This document shows positions 9,952 through 17,921 of a stretch of 64,000 bases of DNA, in pieces. This stretch comes from Agrobacterium tumefaciens. Lineage in GTDB: Bacteria > Pseudomonadota > Alphaproteobacteria > Rhizobiales > Rhizobiaceae. The position numbers and the translations under genes were made by a program. The DNA is taken from the NCBI RefSeq assembly GCF_013337285.1, contig NZ_SUPW01000001.1, positions 992,001 through 1,056,000 of the forward strand. The letters are read 5' to 3'. The notes under the pieces are model-generated. The model saw nothing but the letters and a program-made list of their open reading frames with translations, ran no database searches and was not told the origin of the DNA. Position 1 is the first letter of the stretch, and each line of letters begins with the position of its first letter.

Positions 9952-11232
9952 TCAGATTTCATCGTCCATATCGAGCGTTTCAGGATCAAAGACCCGGCCG
10001 TCGAAAAAACAGTCAGGACCCAGGACCAGACCCGTGCGCGACGCGCCGACATGCACCGGCTCTCGGAGCGTGCCTTCAAGCTTCAGGTTGGCGCCCGGCA
10101 CCGGCACGAAAAGCGGCTTCATCGCCTTGCGGAAAATATCCGGCCGATAGGCGTTGCGCGCGGCCTCCACCACGGCCGCGTCGAACCGACATTCGGCGGG
10201 AACCTCGCCCCAACGCAACATCTGGCTGAAGAACCAAAGCGCCTGGCTCTGCCACGGAAAATTCGCAGCCTTGGCGCTGGTCACGAAAAATTCCGGATAA
10301 CGCCGCATGTCCTTCTGTGAGGTGGAAATATAGCCCGTCAGCGCCGGCAGCAGGAATTCGCCGTTTTCGTCCATATAATGAGGAGCAGCGAGAATACCGG
10401 TCAATTCCTCGATATTGGCGGAATTGGCGCACCATTCGCCAGCGCGGTAGAGCGCACGCAGCAGCCCTTCCAGCAGGGTGGCGTTCTCCTCAGCCCACTG
10501 CCGCTTCACGGCCAGTATCTTTTCCGGCGCATTGTGCCAGATCAGCGCCCCGGTCGTCACCATCCGTCCCGTACCACTGAGCACGGCGGCGCTGCCTGCG
10601 GGTTCGGCTGTACAGAGCGCATCGACCTTGCCGCTTTCCAGCAGGCCGGGCATGGCTTTCGGCAGGGCTTCGACAATTTCCATGTCGCGGCCAAGCAGCA
10701 CGCCGCAGCTGCCAAGCAGATAACGCAACATATAAAACGGTGTGGACACGATATCTTCGACCGCAAAGACCGGCGGGTTTTTACCTGCCGCCCGCCGCGC
10801 CGCGCAGACGCGGGCCATGGCTCGCCCGAAGGCCGCAGGGTCCGGAAGCTTCAGACCTTCGCGGTAAAGCTCGTCGTAAAATTCGTGCGAAACGGTGGTT
10901 GCCGATCCACCGAGGGAAAGTGTGAAAACGCCGATAATATCGGCCGGCAGCTCATCGAGGCCCGCTGCGGAACCGACCGGCACCGGAGCGGGCAGATGAG
11001 CGACGTGAACCTCGTCCTCGGCAAGCGCCGTCAAAACAGCGCGTGCGGATTGTTTTCGGACGAGTTGCAGTTCTATGCCTTCATCGGCAGCAAAGCCTTT
11101 TTCGGCAGCGACTATCAGCACGGCGCAATCGACAGTCGGAGAAAATCCCGCTTTTACCTTATGCCGTTCCGGCAAACGATTTCTCCTTTCCGGTGATTCG
11201 AAAGAAGGATCGCCCAGGAAAGGGTTTATCAC
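9952..11232 (-). CDS. NrtA/NasS-like solute-binding protein lacking a signal peptide
   Basis: A 426-residue protein of the CmpA/NrtA/NasS (NMT1-like) type II binding fold. VKAGFSPTVDCAVLIVAAEKGFAADEG is split here by convention: the key parts are GFSPTVD and AAEKGF near residue 30, then AHLPAPVP and DALCTAEP. The start is GTG and the N-terminus is charged, with no signal peptide, lipobox or Tat motif, so it is predicted to be cytoplasmic. That is the arrangement of NasS, a nitrate/nitrite sensor which binds the antiterminator NasT. No NasT or ABC permease lies next to it; the neighbour is a LuxR-type regulator encoded 21 bases upstream on the same strand. The ligand is unknown. Confidence 0.75.
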   Translation of the reverse strand: MINPFLGDPSFESPERRNRLPERHKVKAGFSPTVDCAVLIVAAEKGFAADEGIELQLVRKQSARAVLTALAEDEVHVAHLPAPVPVGSAAGLDELPADIIGVFTLSLGGSATTVSHEFYDELYREGLKLPDPAAFGRAMARVCAARRAAGKNPPVFAVEDIVSTPFYMLRYLLGSCGVLLGRDMEIVEALPKAMPGLLESGKVDALCTAEPAGSAAVLSGTGRMVTTGALIWHNAPEKILAVKRQWAEENATLLEGLLRALYRAGEWCANSANIEELTGILAAPHYMDENGEFLLPALTGYISTSQKDMRRYPEFFVTSAKAANFPWQSQALWFFSQMLRWGEVPAECRFDAAVVEAARNAYRPDIFRKAMKPLFVPVPGANLKLEGTLREPVHVGASRTGLVLGPDCFFDGRVFDPETLDMDDEI

Positions 11233-11253
11233 AATGATAAAATTACGATTTCG

Positions 11254-11994
11254 CTATTTTATCAAACCGACCCGCAATGCCTTGGCGACAGCCTGGGTGC
11301 GGTTGACCGTGTCGAGTTTTTTGGTCGCGCGGTTGAGGTAATGATTGATCGTATGTTCCGACAACATCATGATTTCAGCGATTTCGGCGCTGGTCTTGCC
11401 GGCCGCCGTCCAGTTCAGACAATCGATCTCCCGCTCGCTCAATGTTTCGGGAACCCTGAGATCAAGACGGCGGATTTCCGATAGCCGGGCAAAGACATGA
11501 CTGGAAATGTAAAACAGTTCCGCCAGCCGGCTTGCCGGCAAAATCGTCTTGTTGCCGGAGAAAGACACCGCGCCCCGGGTGGTGGTGACATCGTGAACGG
11601 GAAACCATACGGAGTTGATCATCTCAAATCGCTCGAACAGGCCGATCACGTTCTTTTTGGCGATCGGTTCGTTGCCTCCATCCAGGAAATCCATGGCAAC
11701 GGAAAAGGGCACAGTCGATTTTTTCAGCTGCGCCATCACCTTGCTGTTCTGCAGCATCCCCTCTTCATCGTACCGCTGCAGAAGCTCGGCCGGCCAGCTG
11801 GTGATGATGGTATATTGCGACAGCTCGCTCGCCAGTTCGGATGACAGGTCAAGCACCATAAAGGCCCTGAACTCCCAGGCCTCCGTCAACCGTTTCAAGA
11901 ACCGGAATATGTCGAATTGCGTGTTCAGACCGGCGATCTCGCGAACGCAATCAACACCAATCGCCTGAACGGCGTCCGTCTCTGTTTTCTGCAT
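11254..11994 (-). CDS. LuxR-type regulator with autoinducer-binding-like domain
   Basis: A 246-residue protein. An N-terminal domain (about 10-165) has the LuxR autoinducer-binding layout, including SWPAELLQRY and VWFPVHD. A C-terminal GerE/LuxR helix-turn-helix follows (about 180-240): LSEREIDCLNWTAAGKTSAE and LSEHTINHYLNRA. At the position where AHL receptors have Asp-Pro, this protein reads QNSKV, so it may not bind acyl-homoserine lactones. No luxI is nearby. Encoded just upstream of the NasS-like protein on the same strand, it may control or respond to that protein; this is inference. Confidence 0.8.
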   Translation of the reverse strand: MQKTETDAVQAIGVDCVREIAGLNTQFDIFRFLKRLTEAWEFRAFMVLDLSSELASELSQYTIITSWPAELLQRYDEEGMLQNSKVMAQLKKSTVPFSVAMDFLDGGNEPIAKKNVIGLFERFEMINSVWFPVHDVTTTRGAVSFSGNKTILPASRLAELFYISSHVFARLSEIRRLDLRVPETLSEREIDCLNWTAAGKTSAEIAEIMMLSEHTINHYLNRATKKLDTVNRTQAVAKALRVGLIK

Positions 11995-12203
11995 GAAAGC
12001 TGTTCTTCGAGAATGAGAAATGCCGTCGCAAAGGCCACCTTTGCCCGGAAATTGCCGGGGATGTTACTCACCAAAATGATTCATGCAAACAAAAGTTGAA
12101 AACTTAATTCAGAATAGTCGAAAATAAGATTTAACTCGCGCAATTTGACGTTAGACACGTCTGCCCGGCCGCGAAAACAACGGAGCAGCGCCTGCGTTTT
12201 TCC

Positions 12204-13043
12204 TCAACCATCGGCAACCGGCGATAATCGGCAGGAAAGCTCCGCTGAAATTTTGTCCGCGGTTTCGCGCACCAGCGGCGCCCATTTGTAAAGCTGCTCC
12301 ACATCCACCCGATAGGCGGGGCCGGTGACGGAAATCGCCGCAAGGAAATTGCGTCCCGGCGCATGGACCGGCGCGGCGGCGCAATGAATGCCGATCTCGT
12401 GTTCCTGAAGGTCGAAACCGTAGCCATTCACGCGAATGGCCGACACATCCCTTATCAGCGCCTCCGGCGTTATGATCGTATTTTCCGTAAAGCGGAGGAA
12501 CTCCAATCCGGCAGCGAGGTCTGCCAGCGCATCAGCAGACAGCAGGGACAGCGCCGCCTTGCCCACGCCGGTGCAATAGGCCGGCGAGGTCTTGCCGACC
12601 TGCGAATGCATGCGCAGGGTATGTCTGCCCTCGATCTTGTCGAGATAGGTGACTTGCCCGCCGTTCAGAACGGCGAGATGCACGGATTCCTGCGTGGCAT
12701 CCTGCAGCGCGGCCAGATGCGGGGCGGCGACGCTGCGCAGATCATTGCCGCTCCAGGCTTTCGCCGCAAATTGCAACAATCTCAGGCCGACGGCATAGGT
12801 CTGATCGTTGGCATGGTCGATCAGGCCTTCGGCGAGAAGATGGGCGAGTTGACGGTGAACCGTGCCGCGCGGCTGGCCGCAAGCCTCGACAACATCGGTA
12901 AAACGCATCGGTTTTTCCGCAAAGGCGATAAGCTCCAGAAGCGAGACGGCCTTTCCAAGAGTGCCGGTCTCGCTTTCCGTTTTTCGGGCGTGACCGGGAA
13001 CGGGCTCATGCTGTTGGGCATTGGGTGTTTTATTATCGGGCAT
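12204..13043 (-). CDS. IclR-family regulator, probable controller of the divergent sugar-acid operon
   Basis: About 279 residues. An N-terminal winged helix (about 30-90, including RFTDVVEACGQPRGTVHRQL) precedes an IclR effector domain with YLDKIEGRHTLRMHSQVGK and the conserved YCTGVGKA block. The ATG at 13043 has GGTGGA 7 bases before it; in-frame ATGs at 13061 and 13073 are alternatives. It is divergent from the SDR-dgoK-dgoA-lactonase operon, with a palindrome between them. Control of sugar-acid catabolism is a common IclR role, so repression relieved by a pathway intermediate is the likely model. Confidence 0.88.
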   Translation of the reverse strand: MPDNKTPNAQQHEPVPGHARKTESETGTLGKAVSLLELIAFAEKPMRFTDVVEACGQPRGTVHRQLAHLLAEGLIDHANDQTYAVGLRLLQFAAKAWSGNDLRSVAAPHLAALQDATQESVHLAVLNGGQVTYLDKIEGRHTLRMHSQVGKTSPAYCTGVGKAALSLLSADALADLAAGLEFLRFTENTIITPEALIRDVSAIRVNGYGFDLQEHEIGIHCAAAPVHAPGRNFLAAISVTGPAYRVDVEQLYKWAPLVRETADKISAELSCRLSPVADG

Positions 13044-13114
13044 GGCAACATCCACCGTCATCTGCCTTGACATAAGTGTGACGCCAAGAGAATAATTCCA
13101 TTTAGTAAAATCTA

Positions 13115-13131
13115 GTTCCATATATTGGAAC
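13115..13131. promoter_or_regulatory. Palindromic operator candidate for the IclR regulator
   Basis: GTTCCA and TGGAAC form perfect 6-bp arms around a 5-base TATAT centre. The half-site TTCCA recurs at 13096, about two helical turns away. It lies in the divergent IclR/SDR promoter region and resembles the size and symmetry of known IclR-family operators. Confidence 0.55.
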
Positions 13132-13143
13132 AATCAAGCCCTT

Positions 13144-13926
13144 ATGGATGAGACGATGTCGATGATGCAAGCCCAATTTCCCGACCTCAAGGATGCGGGG
13201 GTGCTCATTACCGGTGGCGGCTCCGGCATCGGGGCATCGCTGGTGGAAGCCTTCGCGATGCAGGGAGCGAGGGTCGCCTTCATCGACATCGCCGAAGAAC
13301 CGAGCGCCGCACTTGTCCAGCGGCTCGCAGGAGTGGCTCCCCATCCGGTGCATTTTTTCAAGACCGACTTGAGCGACATTCCCGCCATCGGGCGGACAGT
13401 GGATGCGGCGGCCTCCGCCACCGGCGGCATCAAGGTGCTGGTCAACAATGCCGCGTGGGATGACCGCCACGACATCGACACGGTGACGGAAGCCTATTGG
13501 GACGCCAATCAGGCCGTCAATCTCAAGCAGATGTTCTTCACCGTTCAGGCCGCGCTGCCCTATCTCAGACAGGCGAAGGACGCATCCATCGTCAACTTTT
13601 CATCCATCTCATTTCTGCTGAACATGGGTGAACTACCCTCCTATGCAGCGGCCAAGGCCGGCATTATCGGACTGACGAAGAGCCTTGCCGGCAGGCTGGG
13701 ACCTGACAATATCCGCGTCAACACGCTCCTGCCGGGCATGATCGTCACGGAGCGGCAGAAAGACCTGTGGCTGACCGACGAAGGCATCGCCGCAACCACG
13801 GCGCGGCAATGTCTCAAGCGCACGCTCGTCGCCGCCGATCTGGCCGGGCCGTGCCTGTTTCTCGCATCATCGACATCGAGCGCCATCACGGCGCAATCCA
13901 TCATCGTAGACGGAGGCCTTCTATAA
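13144..13926 (+). CDS. SDR-family sugar dehydrogenase of the galactonate-type operon
   Basis: A 260-residue classical short-chain dehydrogenase. It has the nucleotide motif TGGGSGIG (23-30), an NNAA block (101-104), and the catalytic Tyr167/Lys171 in SYAAAKAG with Ser at about 154. Alternative ATGs at 13156 and 13162 are better spaced from GGATGAG. It is first of four genes whose partners act on 2-keto-3-deoxygalactonate and aldonolactones. An aldose (galactose or similar) 1-dehydrogenase feeding the lactonase is therefore likely, as in the oxidative DeLey-Doudoroff route. Substrate is inferred from context. Confidence 0.85.
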   Translation: MDETMSMMQAQFPDLKDAGVLITGGGSGIGASLVEAFAMQGARVAFIDIAEEPSAALVQRLAGVAPHPVHFFKTDLSDIPAIGRTVDAAASATGGIKVLVNNAAWDDRHDIDTVTEAYWDANQAVNLKQMFFTVQAALPYLRQAKDASIVNFSSISFLLNMGELPSYAAAKAGIIGLTKSLAGRLGPDNIRVNTLLPGMIVTERQKDLWLTDEGIAATTARQCLKRTLVAADLAGPCLFLASSTSSAITAQSIIVDGGLL

Positions 13927-14840
13927 TGTCTGAACCCGCTTTTATCGCCGTCGACTGGGGCACGACCAGTTTCCGGCTCTGGCTTCTGAGCCGTTCTGGC
14001 GCGGTGCTGGCTGAGCGCAGAAGCGCGGAAGGCATGACGACCGCCATGCGCACCGGCTTTGCCGAGGTGCTGCAATCGCATCTTGACACCATCGGCGCGC
14101 CGGACAATCTGCCGGTTCTCGTCTGCGGCATGGCGGGGGCGCGGCAGGGCTGGGTTGAGGCGGGTTATATCGACGTGCCGGCATCGCTTTCAGCGGTTCT
14201 CGACGGCGCGGTTCGTGTGCCGGGTCAGGCGCGGGATGTCCGCATTCTGCCGGGGCTGGCGCAGCGGGATAAAAATGCACCCGACGTGATGCGCGGCGAA
14301 GAAACGCAGTTGCTCGGCGCACTCGCCTCCACCGACGCAGGCGAAAAACTTGTCTGCATGCCCGGCACACATTCCAAATGGGTGACGGTCAAAGGCGGCG
14401 ACGTCACCGGCTTTGCCACCTTCATGACCGGCGAACTGTTCGAAGTCATCTCCAAGCAGACGATACTTTCCCATGCGGTGGCCGAAGCGGACGCCTTCAC
14501 CGGTGAACACGAGACCTTCAGGGCTGCCGTGCGCGACATCTACGCCAATCCGCAGCTCGCCACCAACCGGCTGTTTACCCTGCGCTCCGGGCAATTGCTG
14601 CATGGCCTCACCGCGACCGATGCCAAGGCCAAGCTTTCCGGCATCATGATCGGGCTGGAAATCGCCGGCGCGCATGCCAATGCGCGGCGGGATACGCCTG
14701 TCGTGCTGATCGGCTCCGGCGCGCTTGGTGCGCTTTACGAAGGCGCCTTCACGGCCCTTGATATCCAATATACGGTCATCGACGCAGACGAGGCCGTGCG
14801 GCGCGGATTGCTGGCCGCCGCCAATACCATCTGGTCATAA
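13926..14840 (+). CDS. dgoK: 2-dehydro-3-deoxygalactonokinase
   Basis: A 304-residue DgoK. The N-terminal phosphate-binding block AVDWGTTSFRLWLL is characteristic, and the C-terminus carries VVLIGSGALGALYEGAF. The enzyme phosphorylates 2-keto-3-deoxygalactonate with ATP. The ATG overlaps the last base of the SDR stop (TAATG), indicating translational coupling. The aldolase for its product is the next gene. Confidence 0.93.
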   Translation: MSEPAFIAVDWGTTSFRLWLLSRSGAVLAERRSAEGMTTAMRTGFAEVLQSHLDTIGAPDNLPVLVCGMAGARQGWVEAGYIDVPASLSAVLDGAVRVPGQARDVRILPGLAQRDKNAPDVMRGEETQLLGALASTDAGEKLVCMPGTHSKWVTVKGGDVTGFATFMTGELFEVISKQTILSHAVAEADAFTGEHETFRAAVRDIYANPQLATNRLFTLRSGQLLHGLTATDAKAKLSGIMIGLEIAGAHANARRDTPVVLIGSGALGALYEGAFTALDIQYTVIDADEAVRRGLLAAANTIWS

Positions 14841-14854
14841 AAGAAAGACCCACC

Positions 14855-15484
14855 ATGCGTATCCCCTTCCCTGCCATGAAATATCCGCTGATCGCCATCC
14901 TGCGCGGTCTGAAACCCGAGGAAACCGAAGGCGTCGTCGGCGCGCTGATCGAAACCGGCTTCCGCGCCATCGAAATCCCGCTCAACTCGCCCAATCCGTT
15001 CCGCTCGATCGAGATCGCCGCGAAGATGGCGCCGGCCGATTGCCTGATCGGCGCAGGCACCGTGCTCAGCGTAGAAGACGTGGATGCGCTGGATGCCGCC
15101 GGCGGCAAGCTGATGGTCAGCCCCAACGCCGATGCTGAAGTCATCGTCGCCGCGCGCGTCAAGGGCATGGTGACGATGCCCGGCGTTCTCACCCCAACTG
15201 AAGCGCTTGTCGCCGCAAAGGCCGGAGCAACGGGGCTGAAATTCTTTCCCGCCAGCATCATCGGCCCCGCCGGCATCAATGCAATCAGAACGATCCTGCC
15301 GAAGGATCTCATCATTGCCGCCGTGGGTGGCGTTTCCGACAAAAATTTCGCCGAATATACCTCGGCCGGAATTCTGGCTTTCGGGCTTGGAACCAGCCTC
15401 TACAAGCCGGGCATGACGGCGGCCGAGGTGCGTGAGCGCGCCACCGTCACGCTATCGGCCTATGACGCAGCCATCGGAGGATAA
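14855..15484 (+). CDS. dgoA: 2-dehydro-3-deoxy-6-phosphogalactonate aldolase
   Basis: A 209-residue class I KDPG/KDPGal aldolase with a TIM barrel. Glu40 in AIEIPLNSP and the Schiff-base Lys129 in GLKFFP are in place, and GAGTVLSVEDVDAL is conserved. It cleaves the DgoK product to pyruvate and glyceraldehyde 3-phosphate. The IPLNSP motif matches DgoA more than the KDPG aldolase Eda. It starts 14 bases after dgoK. Confidence 0.92.
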   Translation: MRIPFPAMKYPLIAILRGLKPEETEGVVGALIETGFRAIEIPLNSPNPFRSIEIAAKMAPADCLIGAGTVLSVEDVDALDAAGGKLMVSPNADAEVIVAARVKGMVTMPGVLTPTEALVAAKAGATGLKFFPASIIGPAGINAIRTILPKDLIIAAVGGVSDKNFAEYTSAGILAFGLGTSLYKPGMTAAEVRERATVTLSAYDAAIGG

Positions 15485-15488
15485 GAGC

Positions 15489-16376
15489 TTGGCAACCGTT
15501 TTTCCCTTTGCCGGACATGTGCTTGACGAAACGCCGATGATGCTTGGCGAAGGCCCGACCTTCGACCCCGCGACCGGCACCGCCTGGTGGTTCAACATCG
15601 TCGAGCGCGAGTTGCACGAGCTGCATTTCGCTTCCGGCCGCAAAACCGTTTACGCCCTGCCCTTCATGGGCAGCGCACTGGCAAAGATCAACGACCACAA
15701 GCAATTGATCGCCTCTGATGACGGGCTTTTCCTGCGCGATACGGCGACCGGCGTGCTGACATTGCATGCGGAACTGGAAAAAGACCTGCCCGGCAACCGC
15801 TCCAATGACGGGCGCATGCATGCCTCCGGTGCATTGTGGATCGGCACCATGGGCAGGAAAGCGGAAACGGGTGCCGGCAGCATCTATCACGTTGCCCAAG
15901 GCGTCGTGACGAAGCTGTTTGCCGAGGTCAGCATTCCCAATTCGATCTGCTTCTCACCGGATGGCGCGACGGGATATTACGTCGATACCAAGGTGAACAA
16001 GCTGATGCGGGTGCCGCTCGACGCTCAGACCGGCCTTCCAACCGGCAAGGCCGAGGTGTTCATCGATTCCGCCGGCGTTCAAGGCGGTATCGACGGGTCG
16101 GTATGCGATGCCGAAGGACATATCTGGAATGCTCGCTGGGGCATCGGCGTGGTTGATCGCTACGATACCGACGGCAAGCACATCGGCCGTTATGAAGTAC
16201 CGGCGGGACAGACGACCTGCCCGGCCTTCATCGGCCCCGATGCATCGCGATTGCTCGTCACCTCCGCGCGGGAAGGTCTGGACGCCGACGCGCTTGCCGC
16301 CAATCCGCAGCATGGCCGGACGTTCGACCTCGGCATCGAGGTCAAGGGCCGGTTCGAGCCGCTTTACCGGCTCTAG
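15489..16376 (+). CDS. SMP-30/gluconolactonase-family sugar lactonase
   Basis: About 295 residues of a six-bladed propeller lactonase. Typical blocks are MLGEGPTFDP with the metal-ligand Glu, RSNDGRMHASGALWIGTM, and GGIDGSVCDAEGHIWNARWG with the catalytic Asp. The start is assigned to TTG at 15489, because GGAGGA lies 7 bases upstream, inside the dgoA 3' end. A longer in-frame start at 15432 would overlap dgoA and lacks similarity. It should open the aldonolactone made by the SDR enzyme. Confidence 0.9.
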   Translation: MATVFPFAGHVLDETPMMLGEGPTFDPATGTAWWFNIVERELHELHFASGRKTVYALPFMGSALAKINDHKQLIASDDGLFLRDTATGVLTLHAELEKDLPGNRSNDGRMHASGALWIGTMGRKAETGAGSIYHVAQGVVTKLFAEVSIPNSICFSPDGATGYYVDTKVNKLMRVPLDAQTGLPTGKAEVFIDSAGVQGGIDGSVCDAEGHIWNARWGIGVVDRYDTDGKHIGRYEVPAGQTTCPAFIGPDASRLLVTSAREGLDADALAANPQHGRTFDLGIEVKGRFEPLYRL

Positions 16377-16385
16377 GGCATTTCA

Positions 16386-16412
16386 GACATTCGCGGTTAG
16401 CCCGCGAATGTC
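16386..16412. terminator. Hairpin between convergent genes
   Basis: A perfect 11-bp stem (GACATTCGCGG / CCGCGAATGTC) with a 5-base loop, between the lactonase stop and the GGDEF-EAL stop. No long T-run follows on either side, so it could be a bidirectional terminator hairpin or a transcript-stabilising structure. Confidence 0.6.
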
Positions 16413-16428
16413 GAACACCCGGAATGTC

Positions 16429-17781
16429 TCAGGGAATATCCGACAGGATTTCGCGATAGTTTTCGTGCAGATAACGCTGGGTCGCGGCGGCATCGGCGGG
16501 GCGGCCGTAGAAATAGCCCTGCCCCATGGCGCAGCCGAGCGCGCGCAGCTTTTCCTCTTCCACCCGCTCCTCGATGCCTTCGGCCACCACTTCGAGATCA
16601 AGTCCGTCGCACATGGCGACGATGGCCTTGATGATGTGTTCCGAGGGGCGGTCACTGCTGATGCGCGAGACGAAGGCGCGGTCGATCTTCACCTTGTCGA
16701 AGGAGAAATCGCGCAGGCGGCCGAGGCTCGACTGACCGGTGCCGAAATCATCAAGCGAAATGCGAACGCCGGCACTCTGCAACTCGCTGATGATGCGTTG
16801 CGCGGTCTCGGCGGACGTCATGACAGCCGTTTCGGTGATTTCAAGCTCCAGCCGGTGCGGATCGAGACCAACGCGAGCGAGGATCGAAAGAATATTGTCG
16901 GCGGTGCTCGGGTCCATCAATTGCGCGGAAGACAGGTTGAAAGACAGGAACAGCTCGCGCGGCCAGAAGAGTGCTGCTTCCGCCGCCTTGCGGAGCAGGG
17001 CTTCCGACAGCGCGTCGATGAAACCCCGTTCTTCGGCGAGCGGCACGAAGACGGCCGGCGACACGAAGCCGAGATCGGGATCGTTCCAGCGGGCCAGCGC
17101 TTCGAAACCGATGACCTTCGCCTCCTCCAGCCGGACGATGGGCTGGAAATGCACATCGATCGCATCGGTGATGATGGCGTTTCGCAGAGCCTGCTCCAGC
17201 TGCGTGGCGCGCTTCATTTCCTGCGCAATCTCACGCGAATAGACCGTTATCTGGCCGCGACCGCGTCGCTTGGAGCGGTAAAGCGCCGTCTCGGCACTTT
17301 TCAGCAGGTCCTCGAAATCATCGCCGGCAAAGGGATAGATGGCAAAACCGAAAGAGGAAGAAAGCCGGACGTTACGATCGCCGAGATCATAAGGGGCCGA
17401 AAGCACATCCTTGATCATGTTGCCGATGCGCTCCGCGCCGGTGCGCTCGAACACCAGCGGCAGCACGAAGGCGAATTCGTCGCCGTCATGGCGCGTTACG
17501 ATGGCGCCATCGGGAATGCAGGCCTTCAACCGGTGCGCGACCTGACACAGGATTTCATCGCCCGCCTGCACACCGAAAAGATCGTTGATGGGTTTGAAAC
17601 CGTCTATATTGGCGATGCCGACGGTGAAGGGCGCGGGGTCGCTGGAGCGTTCGCTTGCCAGCATACGGATCTTGTCCCGCAGGCGGTAACGGTTGCCGAG
17701 CCCCGTCAGAGGGTCACTGTAGGCCATCGCCTGCAGCTCGTTCTGGCTGACCTGCAACGATTGCGGTTCTGCCCGTTTCAT
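16429..17781 (-). CDS. GGDEF-EAL dual-domain cyclic-di-GMP enzyme
   Basis: A 450-residue cytoplasmic protein without a sensor domain or membrane segment. The GGDEF domain (about 20-180) carries a DGDEF signature (99-103) after RH, compatible with diguanylate cyclase activity. The EAL domain (about 195-440) has an intact EAL (227-229), LDDFGTGQSSL and KIDRAFV, so it is probably an active c-di-GMP phosphodiesterase. It is encoded 140 bases downstream of the PAS-receiver gene on the same strand, a likely functional pair. Confidence 0.92.
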   Translation of the reverse strand: MKRAEPQSLQVSQNELQAMAYSDPLTGLGNRYRLRDKIRMLASERSSDPAPFTVGIANIDGFKPINDLFGVQAGDEILCQVAHRLKACIPDGAIVTRHDGDEFAFVLPLVFERTGAERIGNMIKDVLSAPYDLGDRNVRLSSSFGFAIYPFAGDDFEDLLKSAETALYRSKRRGRGQITVYSREIAQEMKRATQLEQALRNAIITDAIDVHFQPIVRLEEAKVIGFEALARWNDPDLGFVSPAVFVPLAEERGFIDALSEALLRKAAEAALFWPRELFLSFNLSSAQLMDPSTADNILSILARVGLDPHRLELEITETAVMTSAETAQRIISELQSAGVRISLDDFGTGQSSLGRLRDFSFDKVKIDRAFVSRISSDRPSEHIIKAIVAMCDGLDLEVVAEGIEERVEEEKLRALGCAMGQGYFYGRPADAAATQRYLHENYREILSDIP

Positions 17782-17921
17782 TCCTGCATCCCGTTAATCC
17801 TGTGTGAACGCGCTCACAATGCAGGGCAAGTATTAAAAAAACCATAGAGTCGCGAACCAAAAACGCGGCGGCATTTTCGGAAAGTCTACAGCTTGCGAAA
17901 AACGGCCCGGTCAGTGGGCTT

